From Methylobacterium durans (GTDB lineage: Bacteria; Pseudomonadota; Alphaproteobacteria; Rhizobiales; Beijerinckiaceae), in assembly GCF_003173715.1 (NCBI RefSeq), contig NZ_CP029550.1:2170001-2234000 (forward strand): DNA of 64,000 nt, read 5' to 3'. The notes below the pieces were generated by a model. It was given only the letters and a program-made list of their open reading frames with translations. It was not told the origin of the DNA and made no database searches. The position numbers and the translations under genes were made by a program. This document shows positions 45,740 through 54,503 of this stretch, piece by piece; within the stretch, counting starts at the first letter, position 1; each line of letters starts with the position of its first letter.

Positions 45740-46201
45740 TCAGGGCCGGAGGGCCGCCGCCCAGTAGCGCAGGCTGTCGGGGTTCACCGGTCCCCCGGCA
45801 GCCCGGTTCCGCTCCGTCACGAAGGCGTGGAAGGCTTGCGCCTCCTCGGGCGAGAGAAGATCGCGTAGCGCCGTCAGGATGCGGGTGATGCGCAGGTGGT
45901 TGTGGTCGAAAGCGCGCAGCCACGCATCCGTCCCGGCGTAGAAGCGGCGCATCCGCGCGAGGCCTGCGCGCAGGCCCGCCTGCGCCGCCGGGTCGGCGCG
46001 GATCGCCGCCGCCTCTGCGGGTGAGAGCACGGGGGCGCCCGGCACCGCCCGGCTCGCCTCCGGGAGGGGGAAGCACCATTGGATGAAGTCGTGCACGCCC
46101 TCGATTCGGGCATCGTCGAAGGCCAGCACCTCGGCGAGGCTGCGGCCGGCGCCGTCGCGCCCGGAGCCGTCGAGAAAGGCGTGGATCGGCCCCGCGCTCA
46201 C
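45740..46201 (-). CDS. opioid growth factor receptor (OGFr) N-terminal-like domain protein
   Basis: The 153-residue protein shows GVHDFIQWCFPLPEASRAVPGAPVLS and then FDHNHLRITRILTALRDLLSPEE, which match the OGFr N-terminal domain. This domain is best known from animal OGFr but occurs in scattered bacteria. Its function there is unknown. It is a cytosolic helical protein without visible catalytic residues. The GTG start overlaps the gpsA stop by four bases, making it the last gene of the tsaD operon. Confidence 0.88.
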   Translation of the reverse strand: MSAGPIHAFLDGSGRDGAGRSLAEVLAFDDARIEGVHDFIQWCFPLPEASRAVPGAPVLSPAEAAAIRADPAAQAGLRAGLARMRRFYAGTDAWLRAFDHNHLRITRILTALRDLLSPEEAQAFHAFVTERNRAAGGPVNPDSLRYWAAALRP

Positions 46202-47202
46202 TCGGCCTCTCCCTTGAGCGGGCGGGCGAGGAGCCGTGCGATCACCCCCTCGACGCTGGCCTCGCCCGAGACAATGGCGGCGACCGCCTCGGCCACCGGC
46301 ATCTCGACCGCGCGGGCGCGGGCGAGCGCCACCAGGGCCGCGGCGGTGAAGGCGCCTTCGGCGAGCTTGCCGCCGGCGGCGGCCTCCGGGCTCGCGCCCT
46401 CGCCGAGGCGCTGGCCGAAGGCGAAGTTGCGCGATTGCGGCGAGGAGGCGGTGAGGACGAGGTCGCCGAGGCCCGACAGGCCCATCAACGTCTCCGGGCG
46501 CCCGCCATAGGCGCGGGCGAACCGCATCAGCTCGGCGAAGGCCCGGGCGATCAGGGCGGCCCGCGCGCTCTCGCCGAGGCCGCGGCCGGCGACGATGCCG
46601 GAGGCGATGGCGAGCACGTTCTTGCCGGCGCCGCCCACCTCGACGCCGCGCACGTCGTCCGTGTGGTAGAGGCGCAGGGTGGGCCCCGAGAGCGTCCGGG
46701 CGAGGTCGGCCGCGAGCGTCCCGTCGGAGGCGGCGAGGGTGACGGCGGTCGGCAGGTTGCGGGCGACGTCGGCGGCGAAGCTTGGGCCGGAGAGCACGGC
46801 GACGGGCGTGCCCGCCCGCAGCACCTCGGCCGCCACAGCGCTCATGAAGGCGTCGCTGCCACGCTCGATGCCCTTGGCGCAGAGGACGACGGGCGCGCCG
46901 GCCGCGAAATGGGGCCCGAGCCTGCCGAGCACGCCCCGCATGGTCTGGGCCGGGGTGACGAGGAGGACGGCCCCCGCCCCGGCCAGCGCCTCGGCCTCGG
47001 CGGTCGCCCGAATGCCGGCATGCAGGGGCACGCCCGGCAGGTAGCGGGCGTTCTCGCGGCTCCGCTCCAGCCGGTTCGCGGCCTCGGCGTCGCGCAGCCA
47101 GAGGGTCACGGGATGACCGGCCGCCGCGGCGGCGTTGGCGAGCGCCGTGCCCCAGGCGCCCCCGCCGATGACGGCGATGGGCCGCGAGTCCGATCGCGTC
47201 AT
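46198..47202 (-). CDS. gpsA: glycerol-3-phosphate dehydrogenase [NAD(P)+]
   Basis: This 334-residue enzyme reduces dihydroxyacetone phosphate to sn-glycerol-3-phosphate for phospholipid synthesis. The cofactor loop is VIGGGAWGTALA, followed by LPGVPL, the CAKGIE strand, the GPSFAADVARNLPTAV segment and the catalytic lysine in GGAGKNVLAIASGI. Length and start are standard. Start and stop each overlap a neighbour by four bases. Confidence 0.97.
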   Translation of the reverse strand: MTRSDSRPIAVIGGGAWGTALANAAAAAGHPVTLWLRDAEAANRLERSRENARYLPGVPLHAGIRATAEAEALAGAGAVLLVTPAQTMRGVLGRLGPHFAAGAPVVLCAKGIERGSDAFMSAVAAEVLRAGTPVAVLSGPSFAADVARNLPTAVTLAASDGTLAADLARTLSGPTLRLYHTDDVRGVEVGGAGKNVLAIASGIVAGRGLGESARAALIARAFAELMRFARAYGGRPETLMGLSGLGDLVLTASSPQSRNFAFGQRLGEGASPEAAAGGKLAEGAFTAAALVALARARAVEMPVAEAVAAIVSGEASVEGVIARLLARPLKGEAE

Positions 47203-48131
47203 GCGCAGGCTCCGTTCGCGGCGCGAAACTCCGCCGCCGAGAGACGATACAGCACGTGGCGGCACAAGGGGTTCCCCTCGGGCAGGGCCGGATGATCGAA
47301 ATCCTCGGCTGCGTCGCGGCGCATGCCGAGGCGGTCCATCACCCGTCGCGAGGGCGCGTTGCCGAGGGCCGTGAAGGCGAGGACGTCCGCGATGCCGCAG
47401 CGACCGAAGAGGTCGGCGAGCGCGAGCCGAGCGGCGCGGGTGGCAAGCCCCCTCCCCCACCCGGCGCGGGCGAGGCGCCAGCCGATCTCGACGCCGGCGC
47501 CCGGGCGCTCGCCGCCGGCAAACGGCATCGGCCGGACGAGGCGCAGGGCGCCGACGAAGCCGAGGAAGGGCTCGCCCGGCATCTCCAGGACCCAGGGACC
47601 GAACCCGTCCGCCTCGAAGCGCCGGTCGAGGCTGCGCGCCTCCCACAGGCTCTCGGCCGGCGCCTTCGTCGCGGGGAAATGGCGCATCACCTCCGGATCC
47701 GCATTGAGGGCGGCGAAGGGAGCATCGTCCGCCCGTCGCCAGCGCCGCAGGATCAGCGGGCCGTCGCGCAGCGCGTCGGGGGCCGCTGGCGCCTTGCCCT
47801 TGCCGCCGCCCTTGCCGCCGCCCTTGCCGCGCCAGCCGAGGGAGCGGCGGTTGAGTAGAGCAAGATCGGCGCGGCCCGCCAGCACCGACTCGCCGAGCTC
47901 CGTCGCCGCGGCGAGGCGCTCGGCCGGCATGTTCGCCCAAGCCGGTGGGGCGACGCTCTCGCGCCAGGGGCCGCCGCAGGCATTGTCGAGGAGGATGCGC
48001 GCGAAGCAATGGTCGAGCCGCACCGGCCAGTCGGGCCGGGCCCCGGCCGCCTCCGGCAGGCGCCGGTCGACGAGGTCGCGCCAGCGCGCCTGCGCATCCG
48101 TCGCCGGGCAGCCCGTGCGCGGGAGCCTCAC
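47199..48131 (-). CDS. GNAT acetyltransferase fused to an N-terminal domain of unknown function
   Basis: The 310-residue protein has two parts. Residues 1-105 (with [18 protein letters not shown] and [11 protein letters not shown]) resemble a small conserved protein often encoded alone near tsaD in related bacteria, as far as I recall. A Gly/Lys linker (about residues 100-113) joins it to a GNAT domain ([54 protein letters not shown]). GNAT proteins use acetyl-CoA, here with the RimJ/L-like arrangement, so a protein N-terminus or small amine is a possible target. GTG start overlaps the tsaD stop by four bases. Confidence 0.85.
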   Translation of the reverse strand: MRLPRTGCPATDAQARWRDLVDRRLPEAAGARPDWPVRLDHCFARILLDNACGGPWRESVAPPAWANMPAERLAAATELGESVLAGRADLALLNRRSLGWRGKGGGKGGGKGKAPAAPDALRDGPLILRRWRRADDAPFAALNADPEVMRHFPATKAPAESLWEARSLDRRFEADGFGPWVLEMPGEPFLGFVGALRLVRPMPFAGGERPGAGVEIGWRLARAGWGRGLATRAARLALADLFGRCGIADVLAFTALGNAPSRRVMDRLGMRRDAAEDFDHPALPEGNPLCRHVLYRLSAAEFRAANGACA

Positions 48132-49168
48132 GCGGCCTTCGGCTCGGCGAAGGGCCAGCGGGCCCGGGCCGGCGCCGTGAGGTCGTCGACGAGGCCGAGG
48201 CGCAGCCGCTCCAGGCCCGCCCAGGCGATCATGGCGCCGTTGTCGCCGCAGAGGTTGAGCGGCGGCGCGACGAAGGGGAGGCCCGCCTCACCGGCCTGGG
48301 CCGCGAGCGCCCGCCGGATCGCCCCGTTCGCCGAGACGCCGCCCGCGGCCACGAGGGCGGTCGGGTGGCCGGCGACCTCGGCGAAGGCGCGCAGGCCCAC
48401 CCGCAGACGGTCCACCACCACGTCGACGATCGCCGCCTGGAAGCTCGCGCAGAGGTCGGCGACGTCGCGCTCGGCGAGCGGCGCGATCCGTTCCGCTTCG
48501 ACGCGCAGGGCGGTCTTGAGGCCGGACAGGGAGAAGTTCGCCTCGCGCCGGCCGAGCATCGGCCGCGGCAGGGCGAAGCGCTCGGGATTGCCGCCCTCGG
48601 CCATGCGCTCCACCTCGGGACCGCCGGGATAGCCGAGGCCGAGGAGCTTGGCGACCTTGTCGAAAGCCTCGCCGATCGCGTCGTCGATGGTGGTGCCCAG
48701 CCGCACGTAGTCGCCGACGCCCTTCACGGCGACGAGCTGGGTGTGGCCTCCCGAGGCCAGCAGCAGGAGGTAGGGGAAGGCGAGCCCGTCGGTGAGCCGG
48801 GCCGTCAGGGCATGCGCCTCGAGATGGTTGACGGCCAGCAGCGGCTTGCGGGCGACGAGCGACAGGGTCTTGGCCGTGACGAGCCCGATCAGCACGCCGC
48901 CGATCAGGCCCGGCCCCGCCGCGACCGCGATCCCGTCGAGGTCCGAGAGCCGCATGCCGGCGGTGTCGAGGGCGCGGGCGATGAGCCGGTCGAGCACCTC
49001 CACATGGGCGCGGGCCGCGATCTCGGGCACGACGCCGCCATAGGCCGCGTGCTCGGCGATCTGGCTCAGCACCTCGTTCGCCCGGATCAGGCCGCGCCCG
49101 TCCTCGCCCGGGGCGACGATGGCGGCGGCGGTCTCGTCGCAGGTGGTCTCGATGCCGAGGACGTTCAT
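48128..49168 (-). CDS. tsaD: tRNA N6-adenosine threonylcarbamoyltransferase
   Basis: This 346-residue Kae1/TsaD enzyme adds the threonylcarbamoyl group to A37 of ANN-decoding tRNAs, working with TsaB and TsaE. Visible motifs are [15 protein letters not shown], the metal-binding [25 protein letters not shown] and the C-terminal [13 protein letters not shown]. It is the first gene of a four-gene unit with GNAT, gpsA and the OGFr-like gene, all with four-base overlaps. Confidence 0.97.
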   Translation of the reverse strand: MNVLGIETTCDETAAAIVAPGEDGRGLIRANEVLSQIAEHAAYGGVVPEIAARAHVEVLDRLIARALDTAGMRLSDLDGIAVAAGPGLIGGVLIGLVTAKTLSLVARKPLLAVNHLEAHALTARLTDGLAFPYLLLLASGGHTQLVAVKGVGDYVRLGTTIDDAIGEAFDKVAKLLGLGYPGGPEVERMAEGGNPERFALPRPMLGRREANFSLSGLKTALRVEAERIAPLAERDVADLCASFQAAIVDVVVDRLRVGLRAFAEVAGHPTALVAAGGVSANGAIRRALAAQAGEAGLPFVAPPLNLCGDNGAMIAWAGLERLRLGLVDDLTAPARARWPFAEPKAA

Positions 49169-49244
49169 GCGGGCTGTGATCCGGTACGGGAGGCGTACCC
49201 TACCCGGCCGGGCCGGGCAGGGGCAACGGACGAGCGGGCGCCCG

Positions 49245-49769
49245 TCACTCCGCGGGCGCGATGGCGATCCTGATCGTGTCGCGCTTCGCGCCGCTGACCT
49301 CGATGAGGATCGGCGTCGTGCCGAACTGGTAGCGCACGCTCTTGCGGATCGTCGGGCAGTCGCGCCTCACCGTGAAGGCGGTGGGCGGGCGCGTGGTCTG
49401 GCCGTCCTGGCTCACGTCGATCCAGGCATCCTCCGAGAGGGTGACCTGATAGAGCCCCGGCATCGTCAGCGCGGGAAAGCGCAGGATGCCGCCGTAGGTG
49501 CCGGGCGCCGGCGCCCTGGAGGGCGGCACCGGGAACGCCACCTCGGCGTCGGGGCGCAGCTTCAGGACGGCGCCGGGCATGTCGGGTGCGACGGTGGCGC
49601 CCGAGGCGAGTTCCGCGAGGCTCGACGCGGAGAACCACGCGAGCTCGCGCATCAGCGACCAGTCGAAGGCCGTGCAGGCCGGCGGGATCCCGGCCGAACC
49701 GGCCTCCTGCGCCCGCGCATCACCGGCGACGGCGAGGAGGGCGAGGCCGATCGCTGCTGCGCGACGCAT
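49245..49769 (-). CDS. secreted protein of unknown function
   Basis: The 174-residue product has a signal peptide (ends ARAQEAG, about residue 20). The mature part starts with [18 protein letters not shown] and continues as beta-rich sequence with [16 protein letters not shown] and [16 protein letters not shown], with two cysteines that could pair. The family is not recognised; it has the look of a small periplasmic beta-sandwich. The end of the upstream Mop gene (49774) is four bases from its start, so they are coupled. Confidence 0.7.
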   Translation of the reverse strand: MRRAAAIGLALLAVAGDARAQEAGSAGIPPACTAFDWSLMRELAWFSASSLAELASGATVAPDMPGAVLKLRPDAEVAFPVPPSRAPAPGTYGGILRFPALTMPGLYQVTLSEDAWIDVSQDGQTTRPPTAFTVRRDCPTIRKSVRYQFGTTPILIEVSGAKRDTIRIAIAPAE

Positions 49770-49773
49770 CGGC

Positions 49774-49983
49774 TCAATCCACCGCCACCATCACGTCGGA
49801 GGCCTTCACGACGGCATAGGCCTGGGCACCGTTCGCGAGCTTGAGGGCGTCGACCGACTCGTTGGTGATCGCCGCGGTGACGACCTGGCCCGGCGCGACC
49901 TCGATCTTCACATGGGCGGTGGTGGCGCCCTTCTCGACGGAGACGACGGTGCCCTTGAGGACGTTGCGCGCGCTGATTTTCAT
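49774..49983 (-). CDS. molybdenum-pterin binding protein (Mop/TOBE domain)
   Basis: This 69-residue protein is a single TOBE/Mop domain: MKISARNVLKGTVVSVEKGATTAHVKI, then VVTAAITNESVDALKLANG, described by segments at residues 1-27 and 34-52. Such molbindins form hexamers and store molybdate or tungstate. Methylobacterium-type organisms need molybdate or tungstate for formate dehydrogenases, so a supply role is reasonable. It is the first gene of a two-gene unit with the secreted protein. Confidence 0.92.
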   Translation of the reverse strand: MKISARNVLKGTVVSVEKGATTAHVKIEVAPGQVVTAAITNESVDALKLANGAQAYAVVKASDVMVAVD

Positions 49984-50086
49984 CGATGGACTCCGGGTCT
50001 CTTCCGCTGCCGGCGCGGCTCGCGCCGGCCCGTCCTATACACGAGGTCGGCCGCCCGCACCCGCCGCGGCCGCGCCGGGCGGGACT

Positions 50087-50437
50087 TCAGGGCCGGTTCT
50101 CCCCATCCTCCGCCGCCTCTTCGGTGATCGGCGCCGCGCCCCAGGCGCGGAGGGTCTCGTTGAGATCGTCGAGGACGAAGTGGCGGGCGCTGTCGCGATC
50201 GTAACCCTCGTCCAAGAGATCGTCGTAATCCGTGAAGACATGCCGGGCATACGCGGTGAGCGCGAGGCGCGCGGCGGTCTCCGGCGCGGCCCCCCGCAGG
50301 CCCGGACTCGCCAGGGCCCGGTCGAGGGTCGCCTCGTGCTCGAAGGCGGGCATGCGGGGGGCGAGGCGGCGCAGCGCCCGGCCGACCGTCTCGCGTCTGT
50401 CGCGCGGCGGTCCCTCGTCCGATCCGATCCGCCTCAC
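50087..50437 (-). CDS. DUF2293 domain protein
   Basis: The 116-residue protein matches DUF2293: MPAFEHEATLDRALASPGLRG, ETAARLALTAYARHVFTDYD and LLDEGYDRDSARHFVLDDLNETLRAWG, given in sections. The family is common in Hyphomicrobiales and has no known function. GTG 50437 is selected because GGGAGG lies five bases before it. The protein is cytosolic and acidic at its end. Confidence 0.85.
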   Translation of the reverse strand: MRRIGSDEGPPRDRRETVGRALRRLAPRMPAFEHEATLDRALASPGLRGAAPETAARLALTAYARHVFTDYDDLLDEGYDRDSARHFVLDDLNETLRAWGAAPITEEAAEDGENRP

Positions 50438-50581
50438 GCCGACCTCCCGACCCGTGCGGGCCCGCACAGCACGACGCGCGCCCGCGCCATAATTCCCGCC
50501 CTCACCCGTGCTAACGCACGCGAAATGCCCCCGCCGATCCGCGACGATCGCGGCGCCGGGCGGATCTTTCGGGAGGCATCG

Positions 50582-50857
50582 ATGCCCATTCGCCGTCTTC
50601 TGGCAGCCGCCCTCGTCACGGCCCTCGCCCTTCCGGCCCTGGCCCAGCCGTCCGACAAGGGCGCGGCGCCGCAGGCGACCCGCAACGTGACCGCGACCGG
50701 GGTGACGAAGCCGCCGGCCGCCTCGACCGGCGGCAGCAACCTGAGCCCCTCCGTGCGCAGCGAGATGGCGAAGGCCGAGAAGGCCGCCGCCGAGCGCAAC
50801 CGGGCCTGGGACAACAAGATGCGCACCACGATGGGCTCGATCTGCCGGGGCTGCTGA
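50582..50857 (+). CDS. small secreted hypothetical protein
   Basis: The 91-residue product has a signal peptide (about residues 1-21, ending ALAQ) and a low-complexity mature part with a final helical segment rich in Lys and Glu (SEMAKAEKAAAERNRAW) and a terminal RGC. GGGAGG lies upstream of the ATG. No family is recognised. It is 33 nt before the ABC ATPase gene on the same strand. Confidence 0.65.
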   Translation: MPIRRLLAAALVTALALPALAQPSDKGAAPQATRNVTATGVTKPPAASTGGSNLSPSVRSEMAKAEKAAAERNRAWDNKMRTTMGSICRGC

Positions 50858-50890
50858 CCCGGACTTGGCCCGCGCCGGAGCGAGGCGCCC

Positions 50891-51838
50891 GTGATCCGGT
50901 TCGAGGCCGTCAGCAAGCGCTTTCCCGGTGCCCCCGGCCCGGCCGTCGACGACCTCGACCTGACCGTGCCGGAGGGCCGGACCTGCGTCCTGATCGGCCC
51001 TTCGGGCTGCGGGAAATCGACGACGCTGCGCATGGTCAACCGGCTGGTCGAGCCCGATACCGGGCGGATCTCGGTGGACGGCGCCGACATCCGGGCCGCG
51101 GATCCGATCGCGCTGCGCCGCCGCATCGGCTACGTGCTGCAAGGCGTCGGCCTGTTTCCCCACTACAGCGTCGGGCGCAACGTCGCCACCGTGCCCGAAC
51201 TGCTCGGCTGGACGCGGACCCGGATCGCCGAGCGCGTCGACGCGATGCTCGACCTCGTCGGGCTCGATCCCGGCCTCTACCGCGACCGGCGGCCCGAGTC
51301 CCTCTCGGGCGGCCAGCGCCAGCGGGTCGGCGTGGCGCGGGCCCTAGCCGCCGACCCGCCCGTGCTCCTGATGGACGAGCCCTTCGGCGCCGTCGACCCC
51401 GTGGCCCGCGCGCGCCTGCAGGCCGAGATCGGCGCGATCCTCATGCGGCTGTCCAAGACCGTCATCCTCGTGACCCACGACATCGACGAGGCGATGCGGA
51501 TGGGCGATCTCGTCGCGCTGATGCGGAACGGGCGCCTTGTCCAGGCCGACGCGCCCGAGCGGCTGCTCGCCGCTCCGGCCGATCCGTTCGTCGCCGATTT
51601 CGTCGGGCAGGATCGAGCCCTGCGCCGCCTCGCGCTCCTCACGGCGGGCGAGGCCGCACGCCCCGGGTTCGCGGCCTCGGGCCCGGAGATCGCGGCCGGA
51701 ACCTCGCTGCGGGACGCGCTCGCCCTGATGCTGGCGGCGGGAACGGACCGCGCCCGCGTCACAGGAGGTCCCGAGCCGGCGCTCCTGACCCTGGAGGCCA
51801 TCCGGGCGGCCGCCTCGGTGGAGAACGCGTCCGGTTGA
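50891..51838 (+). CDS. ABC transporter ATPase, osmoprotectant (OpuA/ProV-like) type
   Basis: This 315-residue subunit has Walker A GPSGCGKST, Q-loop VLQGVGLFPHYSV, signature LSGGQRQRVGVARALA, Walker B VLLMDEPFGAVDP and switch THDIDEA. The C-terminal extension is shorter than a full CBS pair. The sequence around the Q-loop and signature is typical of glycine betaine/proline/choline importers. No permease or binding protein gene is next to it; rpsD converges on it after 87 nt, so its partners must lie elsewhere. Confidence 0.9.
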   Translation: MIRFEAVSKRFPGAPGPAVDDLDLTVPEGRTCVLIGPSGCGKSTTLRMVNRLVEPDTGRISVDGADIRAADPIALRRRIGYVLQGVGLFPHYSVGRNVATVPELLGWTRTRIAERVDAMLDLVGLDPGLYRDRRPESLSGGQRQRVGVARALAADPPVLLMDEPFGAVDPVARARLQAEIGAILMRLSKTVILVTHDIDEAMRMGDLVALMRNGRLVQADAPERLLAAPADPFVADFVGQDRALRRLALLTAGEAARPGFAASGPEIAAGTSLRDALALMLAAGTDRARVTGGPEPALLTLEAIRAAASVENASG

Positions 51839-51863
51839 GCGCGTGCGGCCCGTTCGTTCGCGT

Positions 51864-51898
51864 CCAAAGAGAAAGGGCCGCCCCGGCGGGACGGCCCT
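51864..51898 (-). terminator. intrinsic terminator of rpsD
   Basis: On the minus strand AGGGCCG and CGGCCCT form a seven-pair stem (51874-51880 with 51892-51898) with an 11-base loop, followed by TTTCTCTTT. It lies 28 bases after the rpsD stop and may also stop the converging ABC gene. Confidence 0.85.
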
Positions 51899-51925
51899 CT
51901 CGAAACGCAGGTCCCGTGCGGACGC

Positions 51926-52543
51926 TCAGCGGGAGTAGAACTCGATGACGAGGTTCGGCTCCATCTGCACCGGGTAGGGCACCTCGGAGAGGCCCGGCAC
52001 GCGGGTGACGCGGGCGGTCATCTTCTGGTGGTCGACCTCGATGTAGTCCGGCACGTCGCGCTCGGCGAGCTGGCTCGCGACGACCACGATCTCGAGCTGG
52101 CGGGACGCCTCCTTCACCTCGATCACGTCGCCGGGCTTCACGAGGAAGCTCGGGATGTTCACGCGGCGGCCGTTGACCTTGACGTGGCCGTGGTTGACGA
52201 ACTGGCGCGCAGCGAAGGGCGTGGCGACGAACTTCGCGCGGTACACGACCGCGTCGAGACGGCGCTCCAGCAGGCCGATCAGGTTCTCGCCCGAGTCGCC
52301 GCGCAGGCGGATCGCCTCGGCGTAATAGCGGCGGAACTGCTTCTCGGTGATGTTGCCGTAATAGCCCTTGAGCTTCTGCTTGGCGCGCAGCTGCGTGCCG
52401 AAGTCGCTCATCTTGCCCTTGCGGCGCTGGCCGTGCTGGCCGGGGCCGTACTCGCGGCGGTTCACGGGGCTCTTCGGGCGGCCCCAGATGTTCTGGCCCA
52501 TGCGGCGATCGAGCTTGTGCTTCGCCTGAACGCGCTTCGACAT
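51926..52543 (-). CDS. rpsD: 30S ribosomal protein S4
   Basis: The 205-residue ribosomal protein S4 is a primary binder of 16S rRNA. The N-terminal [30 protein letters not shown] and the S4 RNA-binding domain ([14 protein letters not shown] to [11 protein letters not shown]) are complete. ATG 52543 gives the standard N-terminus [10 protein letters not shown]. The gene is alone rather than in the alpha operon, as is common in alphaproteobacteria. A clear terminator follows. Confidence 0.98.
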   Translation of the reverse strand: MSKRVQAKHKLDRRMGQNIWGRPKSPVNRREYGPGQHGQRRKGKMSDFGTQLRAKQKLKGYYGNITEKQFRRYYAEAIRLRGDSGENLIGLLERRLDAVVYRAKFVATPFAARQFVNHGHVKVNGRRVNIPSFLVKPGDVIEVKEASRQLEIVVVASQLAERDVPDYIEVDHQKMTARVTRVPGLSEVPYPVQMEPNLVIEFYSR

Positions 52544-52642
52544 CGCGTATCCTCTCAACAGTCACTTACGAGGAACGCGCCCTCCTCTTCCGCCCGGAGG
52601 CGGACGACAGGGCGGGGTTGAGGCCGCCCACGGGTGCGTGTG

Positions 52643-52674
52643 AAAAAGCCACGGGGCCCCTCATCGGAGCCCCG
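52643..52674 (-). terminator. intrinsic terminator upstream of rpsD
   Basis: On the minus strand CGGGGC and GCCCCG (52669-52674 with 52652-52657) form a stem with an 11-base loop, followed by TGGCTTTTT. It ends the transcript of the small gene at 52737-52916 before the rpsD promoter. Confidence 0.75.
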
Positions 52675-52736
52675 CGAACTGCGCGTCCATAGTTCAAACG
52701 GGCGGACCCGTCAATCCGCCGGAGGGCGCCGAGCCC

Positions 52737-52916
52737 TCAGCGGGCGCCCTTCGAGGGCGTGCTCGGGTCGGTCGCCGAACCCGGATTGTTGCCGGAACTG
52801 GTGCTGGCGCCGCTGCTGTGGCCGCTGCTCGGCGCGTTGCCGGCGCCCTGGGCGAGCGCGAGGCTCGCGCTGCCCGCGATGAGGGCGAGCGCGATCAGGG
52901 GAGCGTGGAGCTTCAT
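52737..52916 (-). CDS. small secreted Ser/Gly-rich protein, 59 residues
   Basis: A signal peptide (about residues 1-22, ending LALAQ) is followed by a short mature part of Ser, Gly, Asn and Pro (SSGHSSGASTSSGNNPGS). AACGAGGAAA lies upstream of the ATG. There are no cysteines. No family is recognised. A terminator follows the gene, which supports that it is expressed. Confidence 0.6.
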   Translation of the reverse strand: MKLHAPLIALALIAGSASLALAQGAGNAPSSGHSSGASTSSGNNPGSATDPSTPSKGAR

Positions 52917-53106
52917 CGGTTTCCTCGTTCTTCGTTCGTGGCGGGCCTGCAATCCCGCGCCCTCAGGACGGGCGGCGGGTTCAACGGCCAACCGGCCGTG
53001 CGGCGCGCCTGTTCCACGACACAGGCGAGGACACGGGCGAGCCAACCTGCGCGACGCGCGTTGTGATGGATGGTCCGTCGACCGCCCAGCTTCAAGGAAC
53101 GACCCG

Positions 53107-53340
53107 ATGTCGCTTCGCCTCGCCTGCGCCGCCCTCCTCGCCCTCGCCACGGTGCTGCCGGTCGGCGCCCCGCAGCCGGCCGCGGCCGGCCCGGCGCAAT
53201 CCTACCTGTTCGGGGAGAAGCGCTTCCGGAATGCCTGTCGGCCGCCGCTCAAATACGCCGCCGGGACCTGCGTCCGCCGCTGCCCGGCCGGCTACCAGGA
53301 CATGGGCCGCACCTGCCGCTTCCGGAACATGCGCTGGTGA
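53107..53340 (+). CDS. small secreted cysteine-containing protein, 77 residues
   Basis: A signal peptide (about residues 1-27, ending AAAG) precedes a mature part of 50 residues with four cysteines (RNACRPP, GTCVRRCPAGYQ, GRTCRF). CxxxC-type spacing and the pattern CPAGYQDMGRTC look like a small disulfide-stabilised fold. The sequence GYQ-C resembles short EGF-like or chitin-binding repeats but no family is assigned. AAGGAACG lies upstream. Confidence 0.6.
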   Translation: MSLRLACAALLALATVLPVGAPQPAAAGPAQSYLFGEKRFRNACRPPLKYAAGTCVRRCPAGYQDMGRTCRFRNMRW

Positions 53341-53346
53341 GCGCCC

Positions 53347-54213
53347 CTACTGGAGGGTGAGGGGCATCGCCTCGACGGCGACCTCGTGCAGGCCGCGGCG
53401 GGCGAGCGACGCCCGCAGGGCCGGGCCGAGGCCGGCGCCGCCGGTGAAGGCGCCGATCACGGGCGCGTCGCCGGCCGCGCCAGAGCCGAGGAGCTGGATC
53501 ACGCGCCGCGCGATGGCCGGCGCCGGGTCGATCCAGGTCACCGGCCAGGGCGCGAGCCGCTCGAACCGGGCGAGCAGCAGCGGGTAATGGGTGCAGGCGA
53601 GGCAGACGACGTCGGTGCGCGCCCCGGCTTCGTCGGTGACGAAGCAGGGTGCGATCTCGGCGGCGAGCGCCCCGTCGTCCACCGGCCTGCCGGCGAGCTC
53701 GGCCTCGGCGTAGTTCGCGAGATTCGCCGAGCCGATGAGGCTGACCCGGCAGGCACCCGCGTAGGTCCGGATCAGATCGTGGGTGTAGGCGCGCGCCACC
53801 GTGCCGGGAGTGGCGAGCAGCGAGACGAGGCGCGAACGCGTCGTCTCCGCAGCCGGCTTGATCGGCGGCACCACGCCGACGAAGGGCGTCGGGAAGCGCT
53901 GGCGGAGCGCCGGCAGAACCAGGGTGGAGGCCGTGTTGCAGGCGATCACCACGAGATCCGGCCGGTGCCGCTCGAGGAGCCGCTCCATCACGGCGAGCAC
54001 GCGGGCGACGAGCGTCGCCTCCGCGAGTCGGCCGTAGGGGAAGGCCGCGTCGTCCGCGGCATAGACGTAGCGGGCGTCGGGCCGGGCGCGCCGCACCTGC
54101 TCCAGCACCGTCAGCCCGCCGAGCCCGGAATCGAACACGAGGATCAAGGGCTGCAGCGCCGGGTGGAGCGCTGCCGCGGAGAGGGTGGCCCCGGCCATGA
54201 GATCGATCCGCAT
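53347..54213 (-). CDS. murI: glutamate racemase
   Basis: The 288-residue enzyme makes D-glutamate for peptidoglycan. Both catalytic cysteines are visible, in VVIACNTASTLVL and VCLACTHYPLLL, with the N-terminal LVFDSGLGGLTVL and the YAADDAAFPYG segment. ATG 54213 gives a usual length with a short N-terminal extension; ATG 54198 is an alternative. It converges on the small cysteine-containing gene with only six bases between the ends. Confidence 0.94.
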   Translation of the reverse strand: MRIDLMAGATLSAAALHPALQPLILVFDSGLGGLTVLEQVRRARPDARYVYAADDAAFPYGRLAEATLVARVLAVMERLLERHRPDLVVIACNTASTLVLPALRQRFPTPFVGVVPPIKPAAETTRSRLVSLLATPGTVARAYTHDLIRTYAGACRVSLIGSANLANYAEAELAGRPVDDGALAAEIAPCFVTDEAGARTDVVCLACTHYPLLLARFERLAPWPVTWIDPAPAIARRVIQLLGSGAAGDAPVIGAFTGGAGLGPALRASLARRGLHEVAVEAMPLTLQ

Positions 54214-54503
54214 CTGAAACGCGCCCGGCACCGTGCAATCAGCCCGAGTGTCCGCGGCGGAGGGTTAAGGCCACCTCACTGAGGCTGCAAAAAGGCTGCC
54301 GTCTCCGTGAGCCTGTTCGTAACCCCGCGGTTGGGGCCGGCGTCGGGAGCCCGGTCGGTCCGCCCCCGCACCCTCCGGCTTGGCTGCGACGAACCAGCCG
54401 AGGTTGACGAGCGTTGCCGAACGAGGGGCGGCACATATCTCCTCAGACCGCATGCGTTTCGAGGACGGAATTCTCTTCCGCCCGCCAGAAGGGAAACAAC
54501 GGC

